Source: Burkholderiaceae bacterium
Lineage (GTDB): Bacteria > Pseudomonadota > Gammaproteobacteria > Burkholderiales > Burkholderiaceae_B
Direction of reading: 5' to 3'
NCBI GenBank assembly: GCA_029866055.1
Contig: JARXAG010000137.1
Location: 1 to 32,758 of the forward strand
Length of the DNA stretch: 32,758 nucleotides
Shown: positions 7,317-16,486 of the stretch, piece by piece
Layout: every line of letters begins with the position of its first letter
How positions within the stretch are numbered: position 1 is the first letter of the stretch
Program-made: the position numbers and the translations under genes
The notes under the pieces: model-generated
What the model was told of the DNA's origin: nothing
Database searches by the model: none
Seen by the model: only the letters and a program-made list of their open reading frames with translations

Positions 7317-7322
7317 TAGAAT
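7317..7322 (+). promoter_or_regulatory. Probable gyrA -10 element
   Basis: GTGTAGAAT has TAGAAT as the -10, 74 nt before the chosen gyrA start. The same GTAGAAT string precedes etfB and rplS. No good -35 at 16-18 bp is seen; TTGACC at 7282-7287 is too far at 29 bp. Confidence 0.4.
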
Positions 7323-7396
7323 CCAAGGTTTACCTTTAGCTAGTCTTGACGCCCCGTTTTCGGGTTTTGCCCTCCCTGTTTATCCACCATCAGCTT

Positions 7397-10051
7397 ATGG
7401 ATTCCTTCGCCAAGGAAACGCTTCCGATCTCACTGGAAGAAGAAATGCGCCGCAGTTATCTCGATTACGCAATGAGCGTGATCGTGGGGCGCGCCCTCCC
7501 GGATGTCCGGGATGGTCTCAAGCCTGTGCACCGCCGCGTCTTGTTTGCCATGCACGAGCTCAACAACGACTGGAACCGTGCCTACAAAAAGTCGGCTCGT
7601 ATCGTCGGTGATGTGATTGGTAAATACCATCCGCATGGCGACCAGGCGGTCTATGACACGATCGTTCGTATGGCGCAAGATTTCTCACTACGCTATATGT
7701 TAGTGGATGGTCAGGGTAACTTTGGCTCGATTGATGGCGATAACGCCGCTGCGATGCGTTATACCGAAATTCGTCTGTCAAAAATTGCGCATGAGCTCTT
7801 GGCTGACATCGACCAAGAAACCGTTGATTTCGGCCCTAACTATGATGGCAGTGAAAACGAGCCGTTGCTCTTGCCTTCGCGCCTACCTAACTTATTAGTG
7901 AACGGCAGCTCGGGTATTGCGGTGGGTATGGCTACCAACATCCCTCCCCACAATCTGGCTGAGGTTGTAGACGGCTGCTTATATTGTTTGCGCAACCCTG
8001 AATGCACCATCGACGAACTGATTGAGCTGATCCCTGCGCCTGATTTTCCAACTGGCGGCATCATTTATGGCATCGTCGGCGTACGCGAAGGGTACCGTAC
8101 GGGTCGCGGGCGTGTCATCATGCGCGCCAAAACACACTTTGAAGACTTTGCCACCAACCGCCAGTCGATCGTCGTCGACGCTTTGCCCTACCAGGTCAAT
8201 AAAAAGACCTTGCAAGAGCGCATCGCCGAGCTCGTCAACGAAAAGAAAATCGAAGGCATCTCAGATATTCGCGACGAGTCCGATAAAGACGGTATGCGTC
8301 TGGTGATCGAGCTTAAGCGTGGTGAAGTCCCTGAGGTGGTGCTGAACAATCTCTATAAGCACACCCAGCTGCAAGATACCTTTGGTATGAACTTGGTGGC
8401 CTTAGTCGATGGCCAGCCGCGTCTGCTGAACTTAAAGCAGATGGTCGAGTACTTTTTATCGCACCGTCGCGAAGTGGTCACACGCCGTACCGTGTTTCAG
8501 TTGCGTAAGGCGCGCGAGCGTGGGCATGTGCTCGAGGGCTTGGCCGTCGCACTGGCAAATATTGACGAGTTCATTCGTATCATCAAGGCCGCGCCAACGC
8601 CACCGGTGGCGCGTCAGGATTTGATGGATAAATCTTGGGATTCGTCTTTGGTGCGCGAAATGCTGTCGCGTGCGGATACTGAAGCGGTTGGTGGGCGTGC
8701 TGCGTATCGCCCAGACAATTTGCCAGAGGCGTTTGGTTTGCAAGGCGATGGCTTGTATCGCTTAAGTGAAACACAGGCGCAAGAAATTTTGAACATGCGT
8801 CTGCAACGTTTGACCGGTCTTGAGCAAGACAAGATCGTCAGCGAGTACAAGGGCGTGATGGATACGATCTCTGACTTGCTCGATATCTTGGCGCGTCCTG
8901 AGCGTATCACTGTGATTATTAGTGAAGAACTACAGGCGATCAAAACTGAGTTCTCGATCAATGCCAAAGATTCGCGTCGTTCAGATATTGAATTGAATGC
9001 AACCGATCTTGATACTGAAGACTTGATCACGCCTGTTGATATGGTGGTGACACTGTCTAACAGTGGCTATATTAAAAGCCAGCCCTTGTCTGAATACCGT
9101 GCGCAACGCCGCGGTGGTCGTGGCAAGCGCGCTGCAGCCACCAAAGAAAACGACTGGATTGACCAGCTCTTTACGGCCAATACGCACGACTTCTTGTTGT
9201 GCTTCTCTGATCGCGGTCGCCTCTACTGGCTAAAGGTCTGGGAAGTCCCGCAAGGCACGTCAACGTCGCGCGGGCGCCCCATCGTCAATATGTTTCCGCT
9301 CGTTGACGGTGAAAAAATCACAGTCATCTTGCCGATCAAGGCGTTCAGCGATGACCAAACCATCTTTATGGCAACCTCGCGCGGTACGGTGAAAAAGACC
9401 TTGCTGTCTGATTTCTCAAATCCACGCAAGGCCGGCATTATTGCTGTTGACTTGGATGAAGGCGACTTCTTGATCGGGGCTGAACTCACCGACGGCAAGC
9501 ACGATGTCATGCTGTTTGCCGATTCGGGCAAGGCGGTGCGCTTTGACGAAAACGACGTGCGTCCGATGGGGCGTAACGCTCGTGGTGTGCGCGGTATGCA
9601 GCTTGAAGAGGGTCAAGCCGTCATTGCCATGTTGGTCGCGGGCGACGAAACACAAACCGTGCTCACGGCCACGCAAAATGGCTTCGGTAAGCGCACCCCC
9701 ATTGGCGAGTACACACGCCATGGCCGCGGTACCAAAGGCATGATCGCAATTTCAACATCTGCTCGCAATGGCAAGGTGGTGGGGGCGGTGTTAGCCAACG
9801 CCACTGACCAGATCATGTTGATCACAACAGGTGGCGTGTTAGTGCGTACACCCGTCGCAGGCATTCGTGAAATGGGTCGCGCCACTCAGGGTGTCACGTT
9901 GATTAGCGTTGACGATGGCAGTATGTTGTCGGGCGTCAGACGCGTGGTTGAAAGCGATGCAGATGACGATGGTGATGATCCCTCAGTTGACGGCACGACA
10001 CCTGACGCAAATGCACCCGGTACAACCGACGAGGCAGGGTCAGAGTCTTAA
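7397..10051 (+). CDS. gyrA: DNA gyrase subunit A
   Basis: Start ATG 7397 ([12 protein letters not shown]) is chosen over the track start at 7346 because the protein then aligns residue-for-residue with E. coli numbering; length is 884 residues. [20 protein letters not shown] opens the winged-helix/breakage domain. The [24 protein letters not shown] covers 75-94, and [11 protein letters not shown] places the catalytic tyrosine at Y122. The GyrA box QRRGGRGK begins the C-terminal DNA-wrapping beta-pinwheel, which shows repeated blade motifs such as [11 protein letters not shown] and [17 protein letters not shown] variable acidic tail ends the protein. With GyrB it introduces negative supercoils. 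Position 83 is Gln, not the Ser or Thr usual in quinolone-sensitive species. It heads a long co-directional run, with serC starting one base after the stop. Confidence 0.98.
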   Translation: MDSFAKETLPISLEEEMRRSYLDYAMSVIVGRALPDVRDGLKPVHRRVLFAMHELNNDWNRAYKKSARIVGDVIGKYHPHGDQAVYDTIVRMAQDFSLRYMLVDGQGNFGSIDGDNAAAMRYTEIRLSKIAHELLADIDQETVDFGPNYDGSENEPLLLPSRLPNLLVNGSSGIAVGMATNIPPHNLAEVVDGCLYCLRNPECTIDELIELIPAPDFPTGGIIYGIVGVREGYRTGRGRVIMRAKTHFEDFATNRQSIVVDALPYQVNKKTLQERIAELVNEKKIEGISDIRDESDKDGMRLVIELKRGEVPEVVLNNLYKHTQLQDTFGMNLVALVDGQPRLLNLKQMVEYFLSHRREVVTRRTVFQLRKARERGHVLEGLAVALANIDEFIRIIKAAPTPPVARQDLMDKSWDSSLVREMLSRADTEAVGGRAAYRPDNLPEAFGLQGDGLYRLSETQAQEILNMRLQRLTGLEQDKIVSEYKGVMDTISDLLDILARPERITVIISEELQAIKTEFSINAKDSRRSDIELNATDLDTEDLITPVDMVVTLSNSGYIKSQPLSEYRAQRRGGRGKRAAATKENDWIDQLFTANTHDFLLCFSDRGRLYWLKVWEVPQGTSTSRGRPIVNMFPLVDGEKITVILPIKAFSDDQTIFMATSRGTVKKTLLSDFSNPRKAGIIAVDLDEGDFLIGAELTDGKHDVMLFADSGKAVRFDENDVRPMGRNARGVRGMQLEEGQAVIAMLVAGDETQTVLTATQNGFGKRTPIGEYTRHGRGTKGMIAISTSARNGKVVGAVLANATDQIMLITTGGVLVRTPVAGIREMGRATQGVTLISVDDGSMLSGVRRVVESDADDDGDDPSVDGTTPDANAPGTTDEAGSES

Positions 10052-10052
10052 T

Positions 10053-11183
10053 ATGGCACGCCCCTGGAATTTTGCCGCAGGCCCTTCGGTCATGCCCGAA
10101 GAGGTCTTGCAGCAAGCAGCTGCAGAGATGCTTGATTGGCACGGCAGTGGCATGTCTGTGATGGAAATGAGCCATCGCGGTAGCGAGTTCATACAGATTT
10201 ATACCGAAGCCGAAGCTGATCTTCGTGAACTCTTGGGCGTACCGGCTGATTACGCGATCTTGTTTATGCAAGGCGGCGCGACCGCTGAAAACGCGATTGT
10301 GCCGTTGAACTTATTAGGGCGGATGGCCCAGCCTAAGGCTGATTTTGTGGTCACGGGGATTTGGTCGGTCAAATCCCACCAAGAATGTCAGCGCTACGGC
10401 GATGCCCATATTGCTGCAAGCAATGCTGCGCCTACGGTCATTGACGGCGTGCAACAACAACCGTTTACCTGGGTGCCTGCGCTTGATACCTGGCAGGTTC
10501 GTAAAGATGCTGCCTACCTACACCTGTGCAGCAACGAAACGATTGGTGGCGTTGAAACCATGGCTTGGCCTGACATGGCAAGCCTAGGGGCGCCTGAGGT
10601 GCCCTTGGTGGTGGATGCGTCTTCGCACTTTTTGTCGCGACCCTTTCGCGTTGAACAAACCGGCATGATCTTTGCAGGGGCGCAAAAAAACGCGGGCCCA
10701 GCCGGCCTGACAATTGTGATCGTGCGGCGTGATTTGATTGGCCATGCGTTACCGATCTGCCCTTCGGCGTTTGATTATGCCAATGTCGCAGCGCAACAGT
10801 CGATGTTCAATACACCGCCAACCTATGCCATTTACATGGCGGGCTTAGTGTTTAAATGGCTTAAAAAGCTGGGCGGTCTTGAAAAAATTGAGCAACTGAA
10901 TATTGCTAAAGCCCAAGCGTTATACGGTTTTTTTGAGCAAAGCGAGTTTTATCGCTTGCCGGTACATGGTTCGGCGCGCTCTCGTATGAATGCGCCATTT
11001 TTTTTACCAAACGCAGCGCTTGACACAGACTTCTTGCAAGGTGCTCAGGCGCGTGGTCTGATGCAGTTAAAGGGGCACAAATCAGTTGGTGGCATGCGTG
11101 CTTCGATATATAACGCGATGCCGCTTGAGGGCGTGCTCACACTGATTGACTATCTAAAGGACTTTGAGACAGCGCATGGATGA
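10053..11183 (+). CDS. serC: Phosphoserine aminotransferase
   Basis: The start [19 protein letters not shown] is the classic SerC N-terminus, so ATG 10053 is used and the long track extension from 9909, which runs inside gyrA in another frame, is discarded. The 376-residue PLP enzyme shows [38 protein letters not shown] and the PLP-lysine segment [12 protein letters not shown]. It converts 3-phosphohydroxypyruvate and glutamate to phosphoserine and also serves pyridoxal phosphate synthesis. Only one base separates it from the gyrA stop, and pheA overlaps its last 8 bases. Coupling to gyrA and pheA is expected. Confidence 0.97.
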   Translation: MARPWNFAAGPSVMPEEVLQQAAAEMLDWHGSGMSVMEMSHRGSEFIQIYTEAEADLRELLGVPADYAILFMQGGATAENAIVPLNLLGRMAQPKADFVVTGIWSVKSHQECQRYGDAHIAASNAAPTVIDGVQQQPFTWVPALDTWQVRKDAAYLHLCSNETIGGVETMAWPDMASLGAPEVPLVVDASSHFLSRPFRVEQTGMIFAGAQKNAGPAGLTIVIVRRDLIGHALPICPSAFDYANVAAQQSMFNTPPTYAIYMAGLVFKWLKKLGGLEKIEQLNIAKAQALYGFFEQSEFYRLPVHGSARSRMNAPFFLPNAALDTDFLQGAQARGLMQLKGHKSVGGMRASIYNAMPLEGVLTLIDYLKDFETAHG

Positions 11184-12261
11184 GTCATTTCAAGCTAAGT
11201 TGTTGCCGCTACGTCAGCGGATTGATCAGATCGATGCCGAGATTCTTGATTTATTGAATCAGCGCGCACGCACGGCTCAAGACGTCGGTGAGCTCAAACA
11301 CGCGTTTAATGCCCAAGGCCCTGTGTTGCGCCCCGAGCGCGAGGCGCAGGTGATTCGGCAACTGCAAACTTTAAATCGCGGGCCTCTGCCCACTGAGGCT
11401 GTGTCCTCGGTCTGGACTGAAATCATTTCAGCGTGTCGCGGTCTTGAACAATCGTTGACGGTCGCTTTTTTAGGGCCTGCAGGCTCATTTTCTGAGCAAG
11501 CTGCCTTTGAACATTTTGGGCATTCGGTCACCGGCATGCCCTGTGCCTCGTTCGATGAAGTGTTTCGTGCAGTTGAGGCTGGCGCTGCACAGGTTGGTAT
11601 GGTGCCTGTTGAAAACTCGACTGAAGGCGCGGTCAATCGCACACTTGATTTATTGCTGGGGTCGTCTTTACGTATCTTAGGCGAGCGTTCGTTGTTGATT
11701 CGCCATTGTCTGCTGACAAAAAGTGGCGACATGACTGGCATCACGAAAATCATGGCGCACCCTCAGGCGTTAGCGCAGTGTCAAAGCTGGTTAAACCGTG
11801 AATACCCCGGTATCAAACGTGAACCCGTCTCGAGTAACTCTGAAGCCGCGCGCTTGGCGTCGCTCGATCCCTCTATCGCCGCAATCGCAAGCGACATCGC
11901 CGCGCGAGCCTGGGGCTTGCAAGTCTTGGCAGCAGGCATTCAAGACGACTCGCAAAATCGCACCCGCTTTTTGGCGATTGGTCAGCTGGCGATCCTGCCG
12001 AGTGGGCGCGATAAAACCAGTTTGATTCTTGCCGTCGCCAACCGAGCTGGTGCGGTCTATCAAATGCTAGCCCCCTTGTCGGCCAATGGCGTCTCTATGA
12101 CGCGTTTCGAATCACGCCCTGCGCGCACAGGTCAGTGGGAATACTATTTTTACGTTGACCTTGAAGGGCATTGCGATGACGCGCCGGTGAAAAAGGCACT
12201 TGCTACCCTCGAACAGCAGTGTGCCTTTTACAAGTTGTTGGGTTCGTATCCAGCACAATAA
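11176..12261 (+). CDS. pheA: Bifunctional chorismate mutase/prephenate dehydratase (P-protein)
   Basis: The 361-residue protein is a three-domain P-protein. The AroQ-type chorismate mutase helix bundle occupies residues 1-90 ([20 protein letters not shown]...DVGELK). The prephenate dehydratase domain covers about 92-270, with [38 protein letters not shown] and the NRTRFLAIG catalytic TRF motif. The C-terminal ACT domain has [11 protein letters not shown] and TRFESRPAR, the ESRP phenylalanine-binding motif, so feedback inhibition by Phe is expected. ATG 11176 is preferred over the TTG track start and overlaps the serC stop. It leads from chorismate to phenylpyruvate. Confidence 0.97.
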   Translation: MDESFQAKLLPLRQRIDQIDAEILDLLNQRARTAQDVGELKHAFNAQGPVLRPEREAQVIRQLQTLNRGPLPTEAVSSVWTEIISACRGLEQSLTVAFLGPAGSFSEQAAFEHFGHSVTGMPCASFDEVFRAVEAGAAQVGMVPVENSTEGAVNRTLDLLLGSSLRILGERSLLIRHCLLTKSGDMTGITKIMAHPQALAQCQSWLNREYPGIKREPVSSNSEAARLASLDPSIAAIASDIAARAWGLQVLAAGIQDDSQNRTRFLAIGQLAILPSGRDKTSLILAVANRAGAVYQMLAPLSANGVSMTRFESRPARTGQWEYYFYVDLEGHCDDAPVKKALATLEQQCAFYKLLGSYPAQ

Positions 12262-12268
12262 ACGGTGC

Positions 12269-12294
12269 GCGCTGTTGCAACGCGCTGTTGCAAC
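12269..12294. repeat. 13-bp tandem repeat with two palindromic GTTGCAAC cores
   Basis: GCGCTGTTGCAAC occurs twice head to tail just after the pheA stop. Each copy contains the 8-bp perfect palindrome GTTGCAAC, with centres 13 bp apart, and a third partial copy (GTTGTGCAA) follows. It could be a protein-binding site or a simple slippage product. Confidence 0.6.
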
Positions 12295-12324
12295 GTTGTG
12301 CAAGCGTATGGTTCAAATTTTAGT

Positions 12325-12338
12325 ACTACGATCGTAGT
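12325..12338. promoter_or_regulatory. 14-bp perfect palindrome upstream of the hisC-like gene
   Basis: ACTACGATCGTAGT is fully self-complementary and lies 40 bases before the hisC-like start codon. The position suits an operator for a dimeric regulator. No regulator is assigned. Confidence 0.4.
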
Positions 12339-12377
12339 TCAGCAGTTCACTTTTTGATTTCTGTCGGTGTCAACCTT

Positions 12378-13508
12378 ATGTCGTCTAAAGATTCGGTATT
12401 GATTGCTCCTCCCCATGTTGCTGCGATTGCGCCTTATCAGGCTGGCAAGCCAATCGAAGAGCTTGCACGCGAATTTGGTCTTGACCCAAAGCAGATCGTG
12501 AAGCTTGCTTCAAACGAAAATCCCTTGGGCATGCCTGAATCTGCGCGGTTGGCAATTGTGGCGGCTACGGCTCAGTTAGGGCGTTATCCTGATCCGGCCG
12601 GCTTTGAGTTGAAGCATGCTTTGTCTGCACGCTGGTCGGTGCCACAAAATTGGTTAACGCTGGGTAACGGGTCAAACGATATCCTTGAGCTCGTTGCCTC
12701 GGCCTTGCTCGAACCCGGTAGCTCAGTGGTGTATGCCCAGCACGCCTTCGTGGTGTATCGATTGGCCACGCAGGCACGTGGTGCACGTCATCTGGTCGTA
12801 CCCGCTAAAGACTTTGGCCACGATTTGCCTGCAATGCTCGAGGCAATTGATGACACGACGCGTGTTGTCTTCATTGCTAATCCAAATAATCCAACCGGCA
12901 CGTATCTGCCCAACGCACAGCTTGAGGCGTTTCTTGCGGCGGTGGCCCAACGTCACGGTACCCGCGTGACGGTTGTGCTCGATGAGGCTTACAACGAGTT
13001 TCTTGAGCCCGAACTGCGCGTCGACAGTGTGGGTTTAGTCAAACGTTACGCAAACTTGCTAGTGTCGCGCAGTTTTTCAAAAGCTTACGGTTTGGCCGGC
13101 TTGCGCGTTGGGTATGCGATTGCGCAGCCGACACTGACCGATTTGATGAACCGTGTGCGTCAACCGTTCAACGTAAATTCGTTGGCACAGGCAGCAGCGA
13201 TTGCTGCCTTACAAGATACCGAGTTTTTAGCAAAAAGTTTTGCCGTCAATCGTGATGGCAAAGCGCAGCTGCAAGATGGCTTTGCAAAACTCGGTTTAAC
13301 CTTTATCCCGAGCTACTCCAATTTTGTGTTGGTGAAAGTGGGCGATGCGCCTCACGTCAATCTTGAGTTGCTCAAGCGCGGCGTGATTGTGCGCCCGGTT
13401 GCAGGCGACGGCTTACCCGAGTGGTTGCGTGTCTCGATTGGTTTGCCACACGAAAATCAAACATTCCTAGACGCTTTGACAGCGATTGTGCAGGCTGACG
13501 CAAAATGA
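12378..13508 (+). CDS. hisC: Histidinol-phosphate/aromatic aminotransferase
   Basis: The 376-residue class I/II PLP aminotransferase has IVKLASNENPLGMP near the N-terminus, LGNGSNDILELV, FIANPNNPTGTYLP, VVLDEAYNEF and the PLP-lysine motif SRSFSKAYGLAGLRVGYAI. WLRVSIGLPHENQTFLDAL ends it. The sequence fits HisC, which makes histidinol phosphate. However, its place between pheA and tyrA suggests it is the second-type HisC that transaminates phenylpyruvate or hydroxyphenylpyruvate, or both. The start ATG 12378 (MSSKDSVL) is taken instead of the upstream TTG. It overlaps tyrA by 4 bases and is separated from pheA by 116 bases of repeats and dyads, so it may have its own promoter. Confidence 0.9.
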   Translation: MSSKDSVLIAPPHVAAIAPYQAGKPIEELAREFGLDPKQIVKLASNENPLGMPESARLAIVAATAQLGRYPDPAGFELKHALSARWSVPQNWLTLGNGSNDILELVASALLEPGSSVVYAQHAFVVYRLATQARGARHLVVPAKDFGHDLPAMLEAIDDTTRVVFIANPNNPTGTYLPNAQLEAFLAAVAQRHGTRVTVVLDEAYNEFLEPELRVDSVGLVKRYANLLVSRSFSKAYGLAGLRVGYAIAQPTLTDLMNRVRQPFNVNSLAQAAAIAALQDTEFLAKSFAVNRDGKAQLQDGFAKLGLTFIPSYSNFVLVKVGDAPHVNLELLKRGVIVRPVAGDGLPEWLRVSIGLPHENQTFLDALTAIVQADAK

Positions 13509-14398
13509 CCGCAGTCACAAAGACCGAGCCTTTTCATATTTCAACCCTAGCGATTGTTGGTGTTGGTTTAATTGGTGGATCGTTTGCGGCAGCGTTGCGC
13601 CAAGCGGGTTGTGTCGGGCGCGTGTTGGGCGCTGGGCGTCGGCCCGAAACCTTGCAAGAGGCCGTGCGCCTGAGCTTAATTGATGAAGCGGTTAGCCTTG
13701 CAGAAGCCGCGCAACGCGCGGATTTTATTTTTGTTGCAGCCCCTGTGGGGGCGTTTGCTGCAATTTTTGCTGGGCTTAAACCGACACTTAACCCTAAGGC
13801 CGTGATGACCGATGGTGGCAGCACAAAGCAAAACGTCATCGAGGCTGCACGCGAGGGGCTGCAAGACCGTATTGCCCAGTTTGTACCCAGCCACCCGATG
13901 GCTGGTTCGCACGAAACTGGGCCCCAAGCGGCTCAAGCGCGCCTTTACCAAGGTAAGCGTGTCGTGCTCACCCCCTTGGTTGAAAATCATCCTCAGGATA
14001 TTGCACGGGTGCAAGGCGCCTGGCAGGCCTGTGGGGCAAACCTAGTCATGCTGAACCCCGCGCAACACGACGCTGCGGTGGCTGCGATTAGTCACATGCC
14101 ACATTGGGTCGCAGCGCTGTTCATGCAACATTTGACGCAAAGCGATGACGCAGCACTAAAGCTTGAGCTTGCTGGGTCTGGTTTTAGAGATTTCACACGC
14201 GTCGCGCAAGGTTCACCTGAAATGTGGCGCGATATTTTTGAGGCGAATCGTCAGTCTATGCAAACTGAGATCGCGACCTTTCGAAAAGTGCTTGAGCGCG
14301 CCGAACATGCCTTAAACACAGGTGATTACGCCTATTTGCAAGACATGCTCGAAGTGGCTTCGCAGGCGCGCCGCGACTGGGTGGGTCAGCAATCATGA
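13505..14398 (+). CDS. tyrA: Prephenate dehydrogenase
   Basis: The 297-residue NAD(P)-dependent enzyme starts with a Rossmann fold, [20 protein letters not shown]. Further motifs are VFVAAPVG-like [24 protein letters not shown], and the substrate-binding [14 protein letters not shown]. The C-terminal helical dimerisation part includes [12 protein letters not shown] and [18 protein letters not shown]. It oxidatively decarboxylates prephenate (or arogenate) toward tyrosine. No chorismate mutase or ACT domain is fused, so this is the short monofunctional form. It overlaps hisC and aroA by 4 bases each (ATGA junctions), a tightly coupled set. Confidence 0.95.
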   Translation: MTAVTKTEPFHISTLAIVGVGLIGGSFAAALRQAGCVGRVLGAGRRPETLQEAVRLSLIDEAVSLAEAAQRADFIFVAAPVGAFAAIFAGLKPTLNPKAVMTDGGSTKQNVIEAAREGLQDRIAQFVPSHPMAGSHETGPQAAQARLYQGKRVVLTPLVENHPQDIARVQGAWQACGANLVMLNPAQHDAAVAAISHMPHWVAALFMQHLTQSDDAALKLELAGSGFRDFTRVAQGSPEMWRDIFEANRQSMQTEIATFRKVLERAEHALNTGDYAYLQDMLEVASQARRDWVGQQS

Positions 14399-15711
14399 GC
14401 GGTGTTGCGTATCTTGATTTGCCGCACGTCAAACATGTGCGAGGCGACGTCGAGCTGCCCGGCTCAAAAAGTATTTCAAATCGCGTGTTGCTGTTAGCGG
14501 CGCTGGCGCTGGGTTCTACACGTATTGATGGTTTGCTAGAGTCAGACGATACGGCGGTGATGCTCAACGCTTTGCAGCAGCTCGGTGTGCAAGTGACACG
14601 CCACACCGCCGATTCAGTGACGGTGCAAGGGGTATCGCGGTTTGCAGTCGATCAGGCTGATTTGTTTATGGGCAATGCCGGTACTGCGATTCGCCCGTTG
14701 ACAGCGGTGCTTGCGCTAATGGGCGGGCATTATGGGTTGTCGGGTGTGCCGCGCATGCACGAGCGCCCGATCAGAGATTTAGTCGATGGGCTTCGCGACC
14801 TGGGTGCCAATCTCACCTACACGGGTCAAGAAGGCTATCCACCACTTCTGATTTCTCCGCCCGGTGCCTTGAGTGATCGCGTGCGCGTGCAGGGGTCGGT
14901 ATCCAGTCAGTTTTTGACGGCGGTGTTGATGGCAGCGCCCTTGGCTGTTGCGCGTTCGGGGCGCCCGCTCGTGATTGAGGTACTTGGCGAACTGATTTCA
15001 AAGCCCTATATCGACATTACCTTAAACCTGATGGCGCGTTTTGGCGTGCAGGTCGAGCGTAACGGATGGCAGCAGTTCGTCGTTCCTGCACGAGCCGCGT
15101 ACTCTTCCCCCGGCCAAATTTATGTTGAGGGCGATGCGTCTTCAGCCTCTTATTTTTTGGCGATGGGGGCGTTGGGGCTGGGGCCGTTGCGCGTGTTGGG
15201 CGTAGGTCAAGATAGTATTCAGGGAGATGTGGCGTTTGCCGACACGGTGCAAGCCATGGGCGCACACGTTAAGCGCGACGCCGCCTCGCTTGAGGTGTCG
15301 GGTATCGACTTAGCGAAAGGCCAGCGTCTCAACGCGTTTGACACAGACTTTAATTTGATCCCAGATGCCGCGATGACCGCGGCGATGTTGGCATTATTTG
15401 CCAACGGGCCGTGCACCTTGCGCAATATTGGTAGCTGGCGCGTCAAAGAAACAGATCGAATCTTTGCCATGCAAACCGAGTTGCAAAAGCTTGGTGCGCA
15501 AGTGCAAAGCGGCCCCGATTGGTTGCGCGTCTCGCCGATCGAGGCGGGCCAGTGGCGCGACGCGTCAATTGACACCTATGATGATCACCGCATGGCGATG
15601 TGCTTTTCTCTTGCGGCCTTTGGGCAGGCGAGAGTGCGCATTATGGATCCGGGCTGCGTCAGCAAAACGTTTCCGACCTATTTTGAGGTGTTTAAAGGGC
15701 TGTTGAGGTGA
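14395..15711 (+). CDS. aroA: 5-enolpyruvylshikimate-3-phosphate synthase
   Basis: The 438-residue protein has the two-domain EPSPS pattern. [19 protein letters not shown] near the N-terminus binds shikimate phosphate. [20 protein letters not shown] carries the glyphosate-site loop, followed by [40 protein letters not shown] and [16 protein letters not shown]. GNAGTAxRP (Gly-Thr-Ala with Gly at the sensitive position) looks class I. It transfers enolpyruvyl from PEP to shikimate-3-phosphate, the penultimate step to chorismate, feeding PheA and TyrA encoded upstream. It overlaps tyrA by 4 bases, and the GTG start of cmk falls in its last codons. Confidence 0.98.
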   Translation: MSGVAYLDLPHVKHVRGDVELPGSKSISNRVLLLAALALGSTRIDGLLESDDTAVMLNALQQLGVQVTRHTADSVTVQGVSRFAVDQADLFMGNAGTAIRPLTAVLALMGGHYGLSGVPRMHERPIRDLVDGLRDLGANLTYTGQEGYPPLLISPPGALSDRVRVQGSVSSQFLTAVLMAAPLAVARSGRPLVIEVLGELISKPYIDITLNLMARFGVQVERNGWQQFVVPARAAYSSPGQIYVEGDASSASYFLAMGALGLGPLRVLGVGQDSIQGDVAFADTVQAMGAHVKRDAASLEVSGIDLAKGQRLNAFDTDFNLIPDAAMTAAMLALFANGPCTLRNIGSWRVKETDRIFAMQTELQKLGAQVQSGPDWLRVSPIEAGQWRDASIDTYDDHRMAMCFSLAAFGQARVRIMDPGCVSKTFPTYFEVFKGLLR

Positions 15712-16391
15712 ATGTGCTGAGCCCTGTGATTACCATTGATGGTCCAACCGCGTCGGGTAAAGGCACAGTCGCCCACCGAGTCGCGCAAGCCCTAGGGTGG
15801 GGCGTGCTCGATAGTGGGGCCTTATACCGCTTGACCGCTTTGTCGGTGTTGCAACAGGCGATCGATCCCGAAGACATACCAGCGGTCGCGCGGGCAGGGC
15901 AACAACTTGAGGTCAGCTTTCATCCCAAAGGCGTGATGCTGTTTGGTCATGAAGTGTCTGAACTCATCCGGCAAGAGCACGTGGGTAACCTTGCCTCGCG
16001 CCTGGCGCCTAACCCAGCCTTGCGTCAGGCGTTGCTTGAACGGCAAAGGGCGTTTCGCCAGCCGCCCGGCTTGGTGGCCGATGGTCGCGATATGGGGACA
16101 ATCGTTTTCAAAGATGCTTCGCTAAAGATATTTTTAGTAGCCGACGCGCAGGCACGTGCCGAGCGTCGCTGTAAGCAGTTGATCGAAAAGGGAATTTCTG
16201 CTAATCTAGACGACCTTGTCGCTGATATGCGCGAGCGTGACGCACGTGATATTGAACGTGCGGTTGCGCCACTTCTACCAGCATCAGACGCACACGTGGT
16301 CGATTCGTCGCAACTGACGGTCGAGCAAACGGTGCAAAACGTCCTTGACCTGTGGTCAAGGGTTCTACCAACCCCACCCGCGCAGGCGTAG
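15708..16391 (+). CDS. cmk: Cytidylate kinase
   Basis: The 227-residue NMP kinase has the P-loop [20 protein letters not shown], then [25 protein letters not shown], and [20 protein letters not shown] with the LID segment [20 protein letters not shown]. It phosphorylates CMP and dCMP. The start is GTG inside GGTGAATGTG, overlapping the aroA stop by 4 bases. Length equals that of E. coli Cmk. The aroA-cmk-rpsA-ihfB order is widely conserved in proteobacteria. Confidence 0.96.
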   Translation: MNVLSPVITIDGPTASGKGTVAHRVAQALGWGVLDSGALYRLTALSVLQQAIDPEDIPAVARAGQQLEVSFHPKGVMLFGHEVSELIRQEHVGNLASRLAPNPALRQALLERQRAFRQPPGLVADGRDMGTIVFKDASLKIFLVADAQARAERRCKQLIEKGISANLDDLVADMRERDARDIERAVAPLLPASDAHVVDSSQLTVEQTVQNVLDLWSRVLPTPPAQA

Positions 16392-16486
16392 GGGCTGTTC
16401 GCCCGGCGAGCTTTGCTCGGGCACGCAGCAACTGCAATCTAAACGGCGTGTAACCCGGCCCCCAAGGCCACCTGGATCTCCTTCAC

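Larger units (their letters stand above)
6852..7396. other. Long intergenic region between the divergent ompA-like gene and gyrA
   Basis: About 545 bases contain no credible coding frame; the ORF at 7255-7611 is out of frame with gyrA and lacks a ribosome site. The ompA-like promoter lies at the left. The centre is T-rich and includes a 7-bp stem CTTGTTG/CAACAAG (7080-7101) followed by GTTTTTT a few bases on, which could end a short plus-strand transcript. An 8-bp inverted repeat TTCAAGCG/CGCTTGAA lies at 7151-7158 and 7189-7196. The right end holds the likely gyrA -10. Confidence 0.5.

Noticed and set aside
7255-7611. 118-residue plus-strand ORF overlapping the gyrA start
   Set aside because: It is in a different frame from gyrA, most of it covers gyrA codons, and it has no ribosome site.
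9909-10052. N-terminal extension of SerC in the ORF track
   Set aside because: It is the gyrA coding sequence read in another frame. SerC proteins start at [12 protein letters not shown], one base after the gyrA stop.
12289-12340. CRISPR-like array suspected from the repeats between pheA and hisC
   Set aside because: There are only two 13-bp copies without spacers and no cas genes. No CRISPR array is visible anywhere in the window.
16392-16486. S1 autoregulatory leader between cmk and rpsA
   Set aside because: Only one imperfect GC hairpin is visible. It cannot be matched with the known three-hairpin S1 leader by eye, so it is mentioned only under rpsA.
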